In this document: one piece after another, positions 7,145 through 15,180 of the stretch
How the letters are laid out: the number at the start of each line of letters is the position of its first letter
Position numbering within the stretch: position 1 is the stretch's first letter
Source: CAYRIY01 sp964424335
Lineage (GTDB): Bacteria > Bacillota > Limnochordia > DTU080 > RSA5
Direction: 5' to 3'
Length of the DNA: 28,359 bases
Assembly: GCA_964424335.1 (NCBI GenBank)
Contig: CAYRIY010000037.1
Span: 1 to 28,359 of the forward strand
Program-made: the position numbers and the translations under genes
Notes under the pieces: model-generated
The model's database searches: none
Told to the model about the DNA's origin: nothing
What the model saw: only the letters and a program-made list of their open reading frames with translations

Positions 7145-8479
7145 ATGGCTCGCCCGACGCGTCAATATTTGATTCTTGTGCTTTTTGCTGTGGGATTCTC
7201 ACTGATCGTTCAAGGGGCGCTTATTGAAATCGTACAGGCGGATGATCGAACGCTGGTCGTTCACACGTTGCCGCACGCGGGAAATCCCACGTGGCTCAAT
7301 CACTCGGTCGAAGCGTTCAAGCGTCATCGCACAGATGTGACGATCGAAGTGGTCACTGCTTCTGAAGACCAGCTCATGGTGATGATCGCTGGAGGGGTTC
7401 CGCCCGATGTGGTGCACGGATACAGCACGCAAATCCCCAGTTGGGTTGGCAACGGCATGCTCGAGGATCTCGAACCTTATGCAGAGCGCGACCTTACGTT
7501 TCGCCGGGACGATTACCTTCAAGGTGTGGTCGAGTCCCTCACCTACCGTGACAGGCTGTATGCAATGCCAAGGGCGTGGTCGGCCGTCGCCCTGCTCTAT
7601 AATATGGACCTCTTTGACGAGCGGGGCGTCGCGTATCCCGATGAGGGTTGGACTTGGGACGATCTCGTCCGGGCCGGGAAACAATTGACGTGGGATCGAA
7701 GCGGCGATGGTCGCATCAGCAGCTTCGGGTTCAGCGACATCTTCTCCCATCACCACCGATACCCGATTTGGGTTTGGGGAGCGGGAGGCGCCTTTTGGAA
7801 CGATTCTCTCACAAGGACGACCATCAACGAGCCTGCGGCGGTTGCAGGCCTCGAGTTTTGGATGGACTTGTATCTGACACATCAGATTGCGCCGCAGATC
7901 GTAGGCGGGCGCGTCGTCAACGAAGGCGTCTCTACGGAGCGGACAGGACATGGGGCAAGCAATGAGCTCTTCGAAAACGGACGTATCGCGATGTTTAACA
8001 GCACTCGCTTCGTGGCGCCCACCGGCCACTTTGCGGTAGGGGTCGCCCCACTTGCGCAGGGTCCGGCGGGACGAACCTCGGTCATGGTGACCGATTTCTT
8101 TGGCATTTTCCCTGGTGGAAGCAACAAGGAGCTGGCCTGGGAGTTTATCAAGTACCTGGCCGAAGAAGAGGGAAACGAAGCAGGGCGCGGCGTCGGTGAG
8201 CCCTCGCCCTATTGGCACGCCTTGCCTCCGCTGCGAGATCACGCATCGAGAATGCTCGAAGATTCCGACGAGGTCGGCTGGCAAAACTGGATCACGACGG
8301 CCATGAACGCTCGGCGCGGACCGACGATTCACCCGGTCATGAACGTGGGGAGCAGTTTCAATCGCCAGTTTGAGGATGTGATAGCCGGTCGACAGTCGGT
8401 GCGAGAGGCGACGACACACCTGGAACAAGAGTGGAACGCGATCGTTCAAGATGCGCTAAATAGCGGGTTTACCTGGTAA
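7145..8479 (+). CDS. Extracellular sugar-binding protein of an ABC importer (family 1 SBP)
   Basis: A 444-residue exported protein. The signal peptide has a hydrophobic core at residues 8-30 and probable cleavage after VQA at 32. There is no lipobox Cys. The mature part shows the family pattern: VVHTLPHAG at the start, the ligand-loop segment MIAGGVPPDVV, LYAMPRAWSAVALLYNMDLFDERG, and GWTWDDLVRAGKQLTWD. Such proteins deliver oligosaccharides to MalF/MalG-type permeases. No permease or ATPase gene is adjacent, which is unusual. It is the first gene of a LacI-controlled unit with the lyase 55 bases downstream, suggesting it binds products of that lyase. The ligand is not assignable from sequence. 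Confidence 0.88.
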   Translation: MARPTRQYLILVLFAVGFSLIVQGALIEIVQADDRTLVVHTLPHAGNPTWLNHSVEAFKRHRTDVTIEVVTASEDQLMVMIAGGVPPDVVHGYSTQIPSWVGNGMLEDLEPYAERDLTFRRDDYLQGVVESLTYRDRLYAMPRAWSAVALLYNMDLFDERGVAYPDEGWTWDDLVRAGKQLTWDRSGDGRISSFGFSDIFSHHHRYPIWVWGAGGAFWNDSLTRTTINEPAAVAGLEFWMDLYLTHQIAPQIVGGRVVNEGVSTERTGHGASNELFENGRIAMFNSTRFVAPTGHFAVGVAPLAQGPAGRTSVMVTDFFGIFPGGSNKELAWEFIKYLAEEEGNEAGRGVGEPSPYWHALPPLRDHASRMLEDSDEVGWQNWITTAMNARRGPTIHPVMNVGSSFNRQFEDVIAGRQSVREATTHLEQEWNAIVQDALNSGFTW

Positions 8480-8490
8480 GGATCAAAAGC

Positions 8491-8512
8491 GGAGGTCGTG
8501 AAAATGGCCTCC
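8491..8512 (+). other. Intercistronic hairpin between binding protein and lyase genes
   Basis: GGAGGTC (8491-8497) pairs with GGCCTCC (8506-8512) through seven pairs, one of them G-U, around an 8-base loop. There is no T tract, so it is not a classical terminator. Hairpins in this position often protect the upstream binding-protein mRNA and lower expression of the downstream gene. That role is inferred. Confidence 0.4.
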
Positions 8513-8534
8513 TGATGAGAGGGGGAAGTTTGCT

Positions 8535-10964
8535 ATGGGTCGATTGCTACTTGGGGCACGGGCGCTTTTCACCCTTCTCTTGATCGGGATTTGTTGGGGA
8601 GGAGTCGGCATGGCCAAGCAAGGTCATCAGTCGGAGATCGCCGAGTGGCGAGCGAGGTTCGACGCGATCGTTCCGGTGAGTCATCCGAGGGTTCACGTGA
8701 CTCAAGCGAATCTACCCCAGTTCAAGGAGTACACCAGTCACGCGGCGTGGCGGTTGAGCCTGCTGCCGGCAATCCGGGCAGCAGCCCACTCTGGGATGCC
8801 GACAGAGCCGGTCTCATTTGGTCCCAAACCTTTTAGCCGAAGCGCCGAGGCGACGGCCCTTTGGCGCGAGGCGTATGGCACGGCTGGGGAGGCCGGCGGT
8901 AGAGCCCAGGCTTTGGCCTTTGGATATCTGCTGACCGGAAACGTCGATTACGCGATGACGGCTAAGGCGATCGCTTTGGAGATGGCGCGTTGGGATCCGG
9001 AAGGGACGACTGCCATCGACTACAACGACGAGGCGTTCATCCGAGTAATTCACTTCTTGCCGTTCGTCTACTCTTGGATTTACGACGTGTTGACGCAAGG
9101 CGAGCGCCAAATCCTCGAAGAGGCGATCAGGCGACGGGGAGAGATTTTGTACGAACACGTCTCGAACCGCCTGCCACTTGGGGAAGACGCGCTCGACAGT
9201 CATCCGGTGCGGTTTGTCTCAACCTTGGGATTGGCGGGACTCGCGCTGTACCACGAGCTCGATGAGGCTCAAGAGTGGTTGGCTTGGGCAGCCGCTTACT
9301 ACCAACTTCGCTTCCCCGTCTGGGGAGGCGATGCAGGCGGCTGGTCGGAGGGGCTTGATTACTGGAGCAGCGGGATCCTTTCGCATCTCGAGTTTTTGGA
9401 CGCTTTGGCAACCATCGGCATTTATGACCTTTACGACAAGCCATTCTTTCGACAGACGGCATACTTCGGGCTATACTTTTTGCCGAAGTACCCGACGACG
9501 TCGTTCGGCGACATCAACCCCAACAAGACATCCCTCAAGAGCGATTCGGCCGCCCTCGTGCGTCGGTTGGCGCACGTTTATGAGGATCCATTCCTGTACG
9601 AGTGGATTCGGGCGCATCCGTCAACATCAAGCCACTGGTACGGATCGCTGCTGTACCCGCAGCACATTCACAACGTCCTGCACGCAGGGGTCAACCTTGA
9701 GGCGAAACCGCTCTCCACGCTTGCCCCTTCCCGTCACTTTGAAGACGTTGGCTGGGTGGCGATGCATTCCAACCTCGGTCGAGATGAGGACGACATCTTC
9801 CTCGCGTTTAAGAGCAGCCCATACGGTTCCGTCAGTCACAGCCACGCGGATCAAAACAGCTTCATTCTCAACGCCTTTGGCCGGTCACTCTTTATCAGCT
9901 CCGGTTACAGGGAGTGGTGGCAGAGCGATCACCATTGGCAGTGGTACAAACAGACACTTTCCAAGAACGCCGTTCTGATAGCCGGAGAGGGTCAGGCCCA
10001 TCACTCTGCTAGTCATCCTGGAGCGATCATCGGCTTCTTTGGCGGGGATCACTTCTCTTGGACTGTAGGAGAAGCCGCTTCCGCGTATTTGCGTTCGACC
10101 AAATACGGGCGGGTGAACCACTGGCAGCGCTCGATCCTCTTCGTCAACAGGGAGTACTTCCTTATTCACGACTACGTCTCAACGGCATTGCCGGTACAGC
10201 ATCAGTGGCTGCTCCATGCAGACCAGGAGATGGAGATCGATCAGGCGACCAACCTCGTTCGCCTTCGAGTCGACGACGTGGGGGTCGACGCTCACATTCT
10301 CCACCCGGCGCCGTCAGCGTTGCACTTGACGCAGACGAACCGCTTTGCGACACCGGTCGATCCGTCCTACCGCGATCGGTATCCCGAGCAATGGCACTTT
10401 CAGGCCCAGACCCGCTCTAAGGAACGTGAGCGAGATTTCGCCGTCGTCTTGTACCCGTATCGGAGCCTGAGTGGGGAAGAGGAAACGGCGGCGCAGGTGA
10501 CGAGCCATCCTGTGGACGGCGGGTTGTCGATCATCGTCGACCAAAACGGTCGGAGCGACCGAGTCTTGATGGCGTGGGAGAGCCTCGACCAAAGCCGGGA
10601 TCTCGATGGAGTTGGCCTTCGCCTGCGCGGGCGCCTGGGAGCGGTTGTGGGTGAACAGGGTACGGAATCTGCTCTCAAGCGGTGGTTTCTCCACGGTGAG
10701 CGGTTGGAGGACGGGGGACGTCTACTTTGGGAAGCCACGCAGCCGGGAGTTGTCGAGGCCGCCCTGTACACGGACCGTGCTGAACTGCTCGTTGCGCTGA
10801 GTGCGCCTGGTGAAGCCTCTCTGTACGTGCCCTTACAGCCACGAAGTATCGTCATGGATGGCGAGGCGCTCCCCGAGGACGCTTGGCGGTACGACCCTGA
10901 CGACAGCGGGCGTGTACGACTTACATTGCCCGCGAAGCAGATCTCCCTGACGGTGCAGTTTTGA
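8535..10964 (+). CDS. Exported heparinase II/III-type polysaccharide lyase (DUF4962-like N-terminus)
   Basis: An 809-residue secreted protein with an N-terminal signal peptide (residues 1-27). HPRVHVTQANLPQFKE near residue 50 opens an all-alpha toroid domain of the DUF4962 type, reaching to about residue 390. The heparinase II/III beta-domain follows, marked by SPYGSVSHSHADQNSFILNA; the HSHADQ stretch is at residues 435-440, and His/Tyr residues of this region are catalytic in relatives. Family members cleave uronic-acid polysaccharides such as heparin, heparan sulfate, alginate or oligo-alginate by beta-elimination. Which substrate applies here cannot be told. The ATG at 8535 follows AGAGGGGG. 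It is the second gene of the LacI-controlled unit. Confidence 0.85.
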   Translation: MGRLLLGARALFTLLLIGICWGGVGMAKQGHQSEIAEWRARFDAIVPVSHPRVHVTQANLPQFKEYTSHAAWRLSLLPAIRAAAHSGMPTEPVSFGPKPFSRSAEATALWREAYGTAGEAGGRAQALAFGYLLTGNVDYAMTAKAIALEMARWDPEGTTAIDYNDEAFIRVIHFLPFVYSWIYDVLTQGERQILEEAIRRRGEILYEHVSNRLPLGEDALDSHPVRFVSTLGLAGLALYHELDEAQEWLAWAAAYYQLRFPVWGGDAGGWSEGLDYWSSGILSHLEFLDALATIGIYDLYDKPFFRQTAYFGLYFLPKYPTTSFGDINPNKTSLKSDSAALVRRLAHVYEDPFLYEWIRAHPSTSSHWYGSLLYPQHIHNVLHAGVNLEAKPLSTLAPSRHFEDVGWVAMHSNLGRDEDDIFLAFKSSPYGSVSHSHADQNSFILNAFGRSLFISSGYREWWQSDHHWQWYKQTLSKNAVLIAGEGQAHHSASHPGAIIGFFGGDHFSWTVGEAASAYLRSTKYGRVNHWQRSILFVNREYFLIHDYVSTALPVQHQWLLHADQEMEIDQATNLVRLRVDDVGVDAHILHPAPSALHLTQTNRFATPVDPSYRDRYPEQWHFQAQTRSKERERDFAVVLYPYRSLSGEEETAAQVTSHPVDGGLSIIVDQNGRSDRVLMAWESLDQSRDLDGVGLRLRGRLGAVVGEQGTESALKRWFLHGERLEDGGRLLWEATQPGVVEAALYTDRAELLVALSAPGEASLYVPLQPRSIVMDGEALPEDAWRYDPDDSGRVRLTLPAKQISLTVQF

Positions 10965-11025
10965 AGCATGGTCGCCAGCGCCATGAACCGGAGAAGGTCG
11001 GACGAATCGAAAGGAGTTTGAATCA

Positions 11026-11619
11026 ATGTTTTCAAAGACTTGCTCCAGCGAACGAAAGAAGGCATTCTGGATCGCCGGCATGTTGCTCGCCTTCTGCTGT
11101 GCGTGGTTTGGGTCGGCGAGCGCTGTGGAAATCGACCTGGATGCCTGGGAAATCGTCCAGGAATGGGACCTTTCTGAAGCCTCCTCGATCTTTGCAGAGG
11201 AAGTTGAAACTGTCGCCGTCATCGTTGACGGAGAGGAGCGCCATGCAGCCCGAAGGACGTACAAAGGGTTGCGTAACACGTTGACCATTTTCTTGAGTGA
11301 GCCAATCGCGGTAACAGACCTGATGGCCGTGGTCCTCGAGTACCGCGTGGAGACGACAGACGTCGTGAGATACACGATGCTGTACGTCGATACTTCCGAC
11401 GGGCGCATCGGCCAAGAGCAAGACGGGGGAACGCCAATCGGCGAGTGGGTCCAAGCCGTCTACTTCGTCGAAGAGTTGCGGGCGGCTCCACACGCCCAAA
11501 CAGCGGGCATGATCGAGTTGGGAAATGAGATCACTCGGATTCAGGTGATGGCGCGCGGCGACACGGATGACACGGAGTCGACATTGACCTTGGCCCGCGT
11601 GATGCTGGTGCAGCCATAG
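11026..11619 (+). CDS. Exported beta-rich protein of unknown function
   Basis: A 197-residue protein with a clear signal peptide (hydrophobic residues 13-28, cleavage after GSASA near residue 32). The mature part has alternating hydrophobic patterns suggesting a beta-sandwich, for example VTDLMAVVLEYRVETTDVVRYTMLYVDTSDGRIG. I do not recognise the family. The size, export and position 61 bases after the lyase suggest a carbohydrate-binding module or accessory protein, but that is inference. The ATG at 11026 has AAAGGAG about 9 bases upstream. It is the last gene of the unit; a GC-rich hairpin follows directly after its stop. Confidence 0.7.
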   Translation: MFSKTCSSERKKAFWIAGMLLAFCCAWFGSASAVEIDLDAWEIVQEWDLSEASSIFAEEVETVAVIVDGEERHAARRTYKGLRNTLTIFLSEPIAVTDLMAVVLEYRVETTDVVRYTMLYVDTSDGRIGQEQDGGTPIGEWVQAVYFVEELRAAPHAQTAGMIELGNEITRIQVMARGDTDDTESTLTLARVMLVQP

Positions 11620-11620
11620 A

Positions 11621-11651
11621 TCGATGCGGGGGCGCGGGCCCACGCCATCGA
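11621..11651 (+). terminator. GC-rich hairpin directly after the lyase operon
   Basis: TCGATG (11621-11626) pairs with CATCGA (11646-11651), and two further inner G-C pairs close around a very GC-rich loop. It begins one base after the stop codon of the exported protein. There is no downstream T tract, so if it terminates transcription it does so inefficiently or with a factor. Confidence 0.35.
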
Positions 11652-11742
11652 GACGGCGGGAACGTCGAAAGCCGAAACGATGGCGCGGGTCGTGCCCAAC
11701 GTCGCATGCGAAGGCGTGCCATGCCGCTAGTCGTCTAGCGCG

Positions 11743-11760
11743 TTTGGTCCGATGGCCAAA
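11743..11760. terminator. Possible bidirectional hairpin between convergent genes
   Basis: TTTGGTC (11743-11749) pairs with GGCCAAA (11754-11760) around a 4-base loop, with one G-U pair. It sits 7 bases beyond the stop of NHLP precursor 1 on the minus strand and could end transcription from either side. No T tract follows on either strand. The rest of 11652-11742 shows nothing recognisable. Confidence 0.35.
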
Positions 11761-11767
11761 GGATCAC

Positions 11768-12076
11768 CTAAGAGCGCGGCGTCGATCGAATGTCGGTGTA
11801 ACTTTGGACGTGCAACTTCCCGCCCGCCACCGCATCTAACTCAGCCTCGGATAGCTCGTCGCCTGCGGATTGCATGGACGGCAACACCAACGTGTAGTGG
11901 TAGCCGTGTCCATCGACGACGTTTACCTTGATGTCTTTGGGAAGTTCGTTGCCGCTTACCTCGCGCACGGCTGCATGAATGTCGGAGAGGCACCGAGCTC
12001 GAAACTCCGCATCCTCAGCGGCTCGCGCCCGTACCAGTTCACTCGTCTTGCGAATCTCATCCTCGGTCCAAAGCAT
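11768..12076 (-). CDS. NHLP-family RiPP precursor peptide 1
   Basis: A 102-residue precursor. Residues 1-86 form a nitrile-hydratase-alpha-like leader: an N-terminal helix (EIRKTSELVRARAAEDAEF), the block SDIHAAVREV, the strand segment IKVNVVDGHGYHYTLVLP, and the terminal DELSEAELDAVAGG with a double-glycine cleavage site. This pattern defines the NHLP natural-product-precursor family. The predicted core is 16 residues, KLHVQSYTDIRSTPRS; it has no Cys, so lanthionine or sactipeptide rings are excluded. Leader removal would be by the C39 peptidase of the exporter at 15177-17387. The ATG at 12076 has only a weak ribosome site (GGGTGA). It is closely paralogous to the precursor at 27000-27302. 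Confidence 0.9.
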   Translation of the reverse strand: MLWTEDEIRKTSELVRARAAEDAEFRARCLSDIHAAVREVSGNELPKDIKVNVVDGHGYHYTLVLPSMQSAGDELSEAELDAVAGGKLHVQSYTDIRSTPRS

Positions 12077-12154
12077 TGTCCGACGTCACCCATTCGGAAT
12101 TGAGATAAACTCAAGATGGCTATTCTAGGCGCCGCTCGTTCGCCCCTTCGCATC

Positions 12155-12176
12155 TTCACGGTTGTTTGACCGTGAA
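12155..12176. other. Perfect 8-bp hairpin upstream of NHLP precursor 1
   Basis: TTCACGGT (12155-12162) and ACCGTGAA (12169-12176) form a perfect stem with a 6-base loop. It lies 79-100 bases upstream of the precursor ATG and about 60 bases beyond the end of the Rieske gene, both on the minus strand. Without a T tract it may be an operator or a processing/attenuation hairpin separating the two genes. The rest of 12077-12237 holds a small TTGAG-TTTAT-CTCAA dyad and no gene. Confidence 0.4.
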
Positions 12177-12237
12177 CGTAGGGCCGCTTGGGTCGCGGTA
12201 CATCGGTCAGGAGATCGAACGAAAGTCAAGATGGCCC

Positions 12238-14019
12238 CTAAGGGGCGACGTCGACAGCCTCCTCTTCGTGGAGGGCTTCGCCTGCGTGGAGCCGCATTGC
12301 GACCCGGGCAGTCTGCCGCAGTTGCCGGTGCGTCGGCGCGTGAGCGGCGATGTAGCGGGAAGCCGCCACCATCACGATCTCGCGCTCTTCGTCGGTCTCG
12401 GCGGCGTCGAACTGGCGCCGCGCGGCCTCCACCATTTGGAGCGTGTGAAAAGCCGCATCCTCGCGCACCACAGCCATGACGAGCGCGGCCCACCGGTCGC
12501 TGATTGGCTCATCGCCCTCGAAGGCGGCGGTTGTCAACGCTCCGGCTCGGTCGACGTTGTCGGCGTGATCGAGCAAGTTTTCGAGTCGCTGCCGATAGGT
12601 GGCGCCGCTCGTGAGCGCCAGGCGCTCTTCCTCCACGAGTTTGGGGCGGATCCTGGCCACCGGCACGTTGAGGAAGCGGTCGAGGTAGACTCGTAGGGCC
12701 CCGTGCAAAACGCCTCTCAAAGCCAAGGTGGATGGGGCGCGAAGCAAAATCTGGTAGAGCGCATTGGCGTAAGTAAACGTGTGGTGGACTGCGTCCCAGT
12801 CTGTAAACTCGTTTTGCGTATGAAATTGGAGCACGCGCCGGGCCGCGGCAAGCGCGAGCGCTCTGGCGAGCTGCTTAGGCGTCGCGCCTTCGCGATACGC
12901 CGACGTCACGGCGTCCAACACGGCCTTGGGATCCTCTGCGAGCAGTTTTTCCGAGAGGGCGAGCGGGCTGCCCTGCCACTCGTCGTTGTTCGTCGTCGGA
13001 CCGAGTGGATCGGCAGACAACGCGGCTGTCGCATCGTCCAAGAGCGCAATCAGATCGATCGGACGCCTCCAGGAGCCGAGCTCTTCTGCACGCTGAGCCC
13101 GGCAAAGGACGGGCACGAGCGTCGGCAAGACCTGCTCGGCATGGTCCCATCCCACGAGGTCGAGGAGCTCCAGGCTCTTGTTGATAAAGTCGACGACGTG
13201 GCCGACATCGAGGTAGACGTGGTCGGTCGCAGCGGTGATCAACATGTCTGCAAGAGTCTTGGCGTCGGCCCCTTGGACAATGGCGGTGAGGAGCGTGCGC
13301 TCCGCGCCTTCTTCGTCTCGGACGTGTACGAAGTGGCGAAACCACGTCTTGTGGCGCTCGACCGTGGAGGGCGCGCTTTCCGACGCCGATAAGGGTCCCA
13401 GCGAAAACCGCGCCGGCTGGTTGGCCGTATCGCGGCTGACGAACACGAGCCCCTGATAAAGTGCGAGGATCTTATCCTCTTGGGGCAAATCGGGGGATAG
13501 GTTGCACATGGCCGTCAAAATCGTAAGGCCAGGTCCCCAGGCGCGCCGGTGAAGCGAGCCGTGCCTGGCGCCGATCTCGGCGATTTGGCGAACGTCGACT
13601 TCAAGGTCGACCAGGGCCGTGACGGCTTTGGCGATGACCAAGTTGATATTGTGGCGAAGGCCCTCTTCGAGCCGCCGCTTCCAGTACTGGGCGAGGTCCG
13701 TGTCCTGGCGGAGCTCGATCCAGATCTGGTCGCCGTCGATGGTGACGGGGTAAGAGCGCAGATCGTCTGCAAATGGATCAAAGGTGCCGCCCGACGCCAG
13801 ACAAAAGCGGGCGTGGTGCCAGTGGCATGTGAGGATGCCGTCTTCGACACTGCCTCGATCGAGAGGAAACCCCATGTGTGGACAGCGATTGTCCACTGCG
13901 TACACTTCTCCGTCGTGGTAGACGAGGAGGATCGGCGCGTGGTGCGGGCTCCGAACCACCTTTTGACCGCTCTTTTTCAACTCGCGCAGGCTGCCGCCGC
14001 TCACGTGTGAGACCGACAC
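12238..14019 (-). CDS. Rieske [2Fe-2S] protein with large helical C-terminal domain
   Basis: From the chosen GTG start this is a 593-residue fusion. Residues 1-105 form a Rieske ferredoxin domain with the complete cluster motif Cys46-Pro-His48 and Cys65-His-Trp-His68. The remaining roughly 480 residues are helical, with His-rich segments such as ATDHVYLDVGHVVDF and HHTFTYANALYQIL. The latter part faintly resembles questin-oxidase-like proteins, but I am unsure. The Rieske domain would pass electrons to an oxygenase or other redox centre. GTG at 14019 is chosen because GGAAGGGGG lies 7 bases upstream; an in-frame TTG at 14037 overlaps that site. It is followed on the same strand by NHLP precursor 1 and is divergent from the NHLP exporter, so a role in peptide modification is attractive but unproven. 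Confidence 0.75.
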   Translation of the reverse strand: MSVSHVSGGSLRELKKSGQKVVRSPHHAPILLVYHDGEVYAVDNRCPHMGFPLDRGSVEDGILTCHWHHARFCLASGGTFDPFADDLRSYPVTIDGDQIWIELRQDTDLAQYWKRRLEEGLRHNINLVIAKAVTALVDLEVDVRQIAEIGARHGSLHRRAWGPGLTILTAMCNLSPDLPQEDKILALYQGLVFVSRDTANQPARFSLGPLSASESAPSTVERHKTWFRHFVHVRDEEGAERTLLTAIVQGADAKTLADMLITAATDHVYLDVGHVVDFINKSLELLDLVGWDHAEQVLPTLVPVLCRAQRAEELGSWRRPIDLIALLDDATAALSADPLGPTTNNDEWQGSPLALSEKLLAEDPKAVLDAVTSAYREGATPKQLARALALAAARRVLQFHTQNEFTDWDAVHHTFTYANALYQILLRAPSTLALRGVLHGALRVYLDRFLNVPVARIRPKLVEEERLALTSGATYRQRLENLLDHADNVDRAGALTTAAFEGDEPISDRWAALVMAVVREDAAFHTLQMVEAARRQFDAAETDEEREIVMVAASRYIAAHAPTHRQLRQTARVAMRLHAGEALHEEEAVDVAP

Positions 14020-14037
14020 AGGAGCGCCCCCTTCCAA

Positions 14038-14208
14038 GAGTCGTTTGCCTCTACTCTTTGGACCTGCTCCATAAGTTACCTTCTATATCCCCGGCTGCGG
14101 CGGGTTTGTCGTCATTCGCACCCTGCTAAAGACGTTGCTATCTGTCACGCGGATGGGTTAAAGTTCAAGATAGACCAAAAGCGCTCGAACGCGCGGGGGA
14201 ACGAGCGG
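14038..14208. promoter_or_regulatory. Divergent promoter region between Rieske gene and NHLP exporter operon
   Basis: For the plus strand, TTGCTA (14135-14140) and TTAAAG (14158-14163) are spaced 17 bases apart and could drive the exporter operon. For the minus strand, TATAGA (complement of about 14082-14087) is a plausible -10 without a good -35. Both are weak matches. The region separates two divergent transcription units, so it must hold at least two promoters unless transcription enters from further away. Confidence 0.35.
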
Positions 14209-15180
14209 TTGGCCCACAATACGGTGTTTCGCAACATATCCCTTAAGCGTCTTTCCTCTCCGGAGCAGCTTGACTCATTGTTGACCGTGGTCCGACCCAA
14301 GGGCTGGCTTGCCCTCATCGGGTTGACTTTGGTCGTGGCGGCGGGGCTCGTCTGGGCCGTCATGGGCACGATCCCCATCAAGGTAGGCGGTGAAGGACTC
14401 CTCATCCGAGGTGGGGGCGTCCACCAAATCGCGCCACACGTCGGCGGCCGATTGGTCGACGTGCGGATTGCCGAGGGCGATCAAGTCACCAAGGGACAGG
14501 TGGTCGCTCGCATTGCCGTGCCTGAGTTGGAGGAGGAACTCGTTGCGGCCCACCGAGAGGTCGTCCGCCTCGAACAAGCCCTAGCGCTCGAGTCCACTGC
14601 GCGTGATCCGGCCGCTCTCGTCGAGGCGAGAGCGTCGCTCGCTCGTTTGCAGGAGCTTTTTCTGGCGCACTCACGGGTCGTGGCGCCCGCCGACGGACGA
14701 GTATTGGAAGTGCGAAAAAAGAGCGGCGACTTCATCGCACAATCCGAATCGCTCGCCAGTTTTGAGGCGAGCCGAGACGATGTGCGTGAGTTGGATGTCG
14801 TCATCTTTGTCCCAGCAGAGCTTGGTCAGCGAATCGTTCCAGGTATGGAGGCGCAGGTCTCGCCGCTCACGGCGAGCGTCGAGGAGTACGGCTTTATTTT
14901 GGGCAAGGCCGTCTCGGTTTCGGAGTACCCCGTCTCTCGCCAAGGCATGTTAAGCCTTCTTGGCAATCAGGAACTCGTCGATCGCTTCTCAGTCACTGGC
15001 GGCGCACTGGTCGAAGTCCGCATCGAGATGGTCATGGATCCGAGCACGCCGAGCGGTTATCGGTGGTCTGCGAGCGATGGTCCGCCAAGTCGCCTGCAGA
15101 GCGGCACGCTCGTCTCGGCAGCCGTCGTCATCGACCGAGAGAGGCCCATCAACATGATTCTTCCAGGTCGCACGAGATGA
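14209..15180 (+). CDS. NHLP system secretion protein, HlyD/membrane-fusion family
   Basis: A 323-residue membrane-fusion protein. The N-terminal signature FRNISLKRLSSPEQLDSLL is characteristic of the NHLM/NHLP bacteriocin system secretion protein. One transmembrane segment spans residues 33-52, followed by the biotinyl-lipoyl-like half VHQIAPHVGGRLVDV, a short coiled coil (residues 105-150) and the second half-motif VVAPADGRVLEV. It would bridge the two exporter ABC proteins to the cell exterior. The start is TTG at 14209 with GGGGGA 9 bases upstream. It overlaps the next gene by 4 bases (ATGA), so they are translationally coupled. The short coiled coil is typical of this subfamily rather than of type-I secretion HlyD. 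Confidence 0.92.
   Translation: MAHNTVFRNISLKRLSSPEQLDSLLTVVRPKGWLALIGLTLVVAAGLVWAVMGTIPIKVGGEGLLIRGGGVHQIAPHVGGRLVDVRIAEGDQVTKGQVVARIAVPELEEELVAAHREVVRLEQALALESTARDPAALVEARASLARLQELFLAHSRVVAPADGRVLEVRKKSGDFIAQSESLASFEASRDDVRELDVVIFVPAELGQRIVPGMEAQVSPLTASVEEYGFILGKAVSVSEYPVSRQGMLSLLGNQELVDRFSVTGGALVEVRIEMVMDPSTPSGYRWSASDGPPSRLQSGTLVSAAVVIDRERPINMILPGRTR

Noticed and set aside
7068..7172. 34-codon ORF covering the LacI-type operator
   Set aside because: The bases are better explained by an operator and a ribosome site for the ATG at 7145; the peptide is Arg-rich and unlike any family.
11768..12076. Lanthipeptide or sactipeptide nature of the precursors
   Set aside because: Neither predicted core contains Cys, and no LanM, LanB/C or radical-SAM gene is present in the window.
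12703..13392. Plus-strand open frame of 229 codons inside the Rieske gene
   Set aside because: It resembles no family, has no ribosome site and lies wholly opposite a protein with an intact Rieske motif.
14001..14072. 23-codon ORF upstream of and overlapping the Rieske start (minus strand), with AGAAGG before its ATG
   Set aside because: It could be a leader peptide, but nothing beyond the ribosome site supports it, and such short frames are common by chance.
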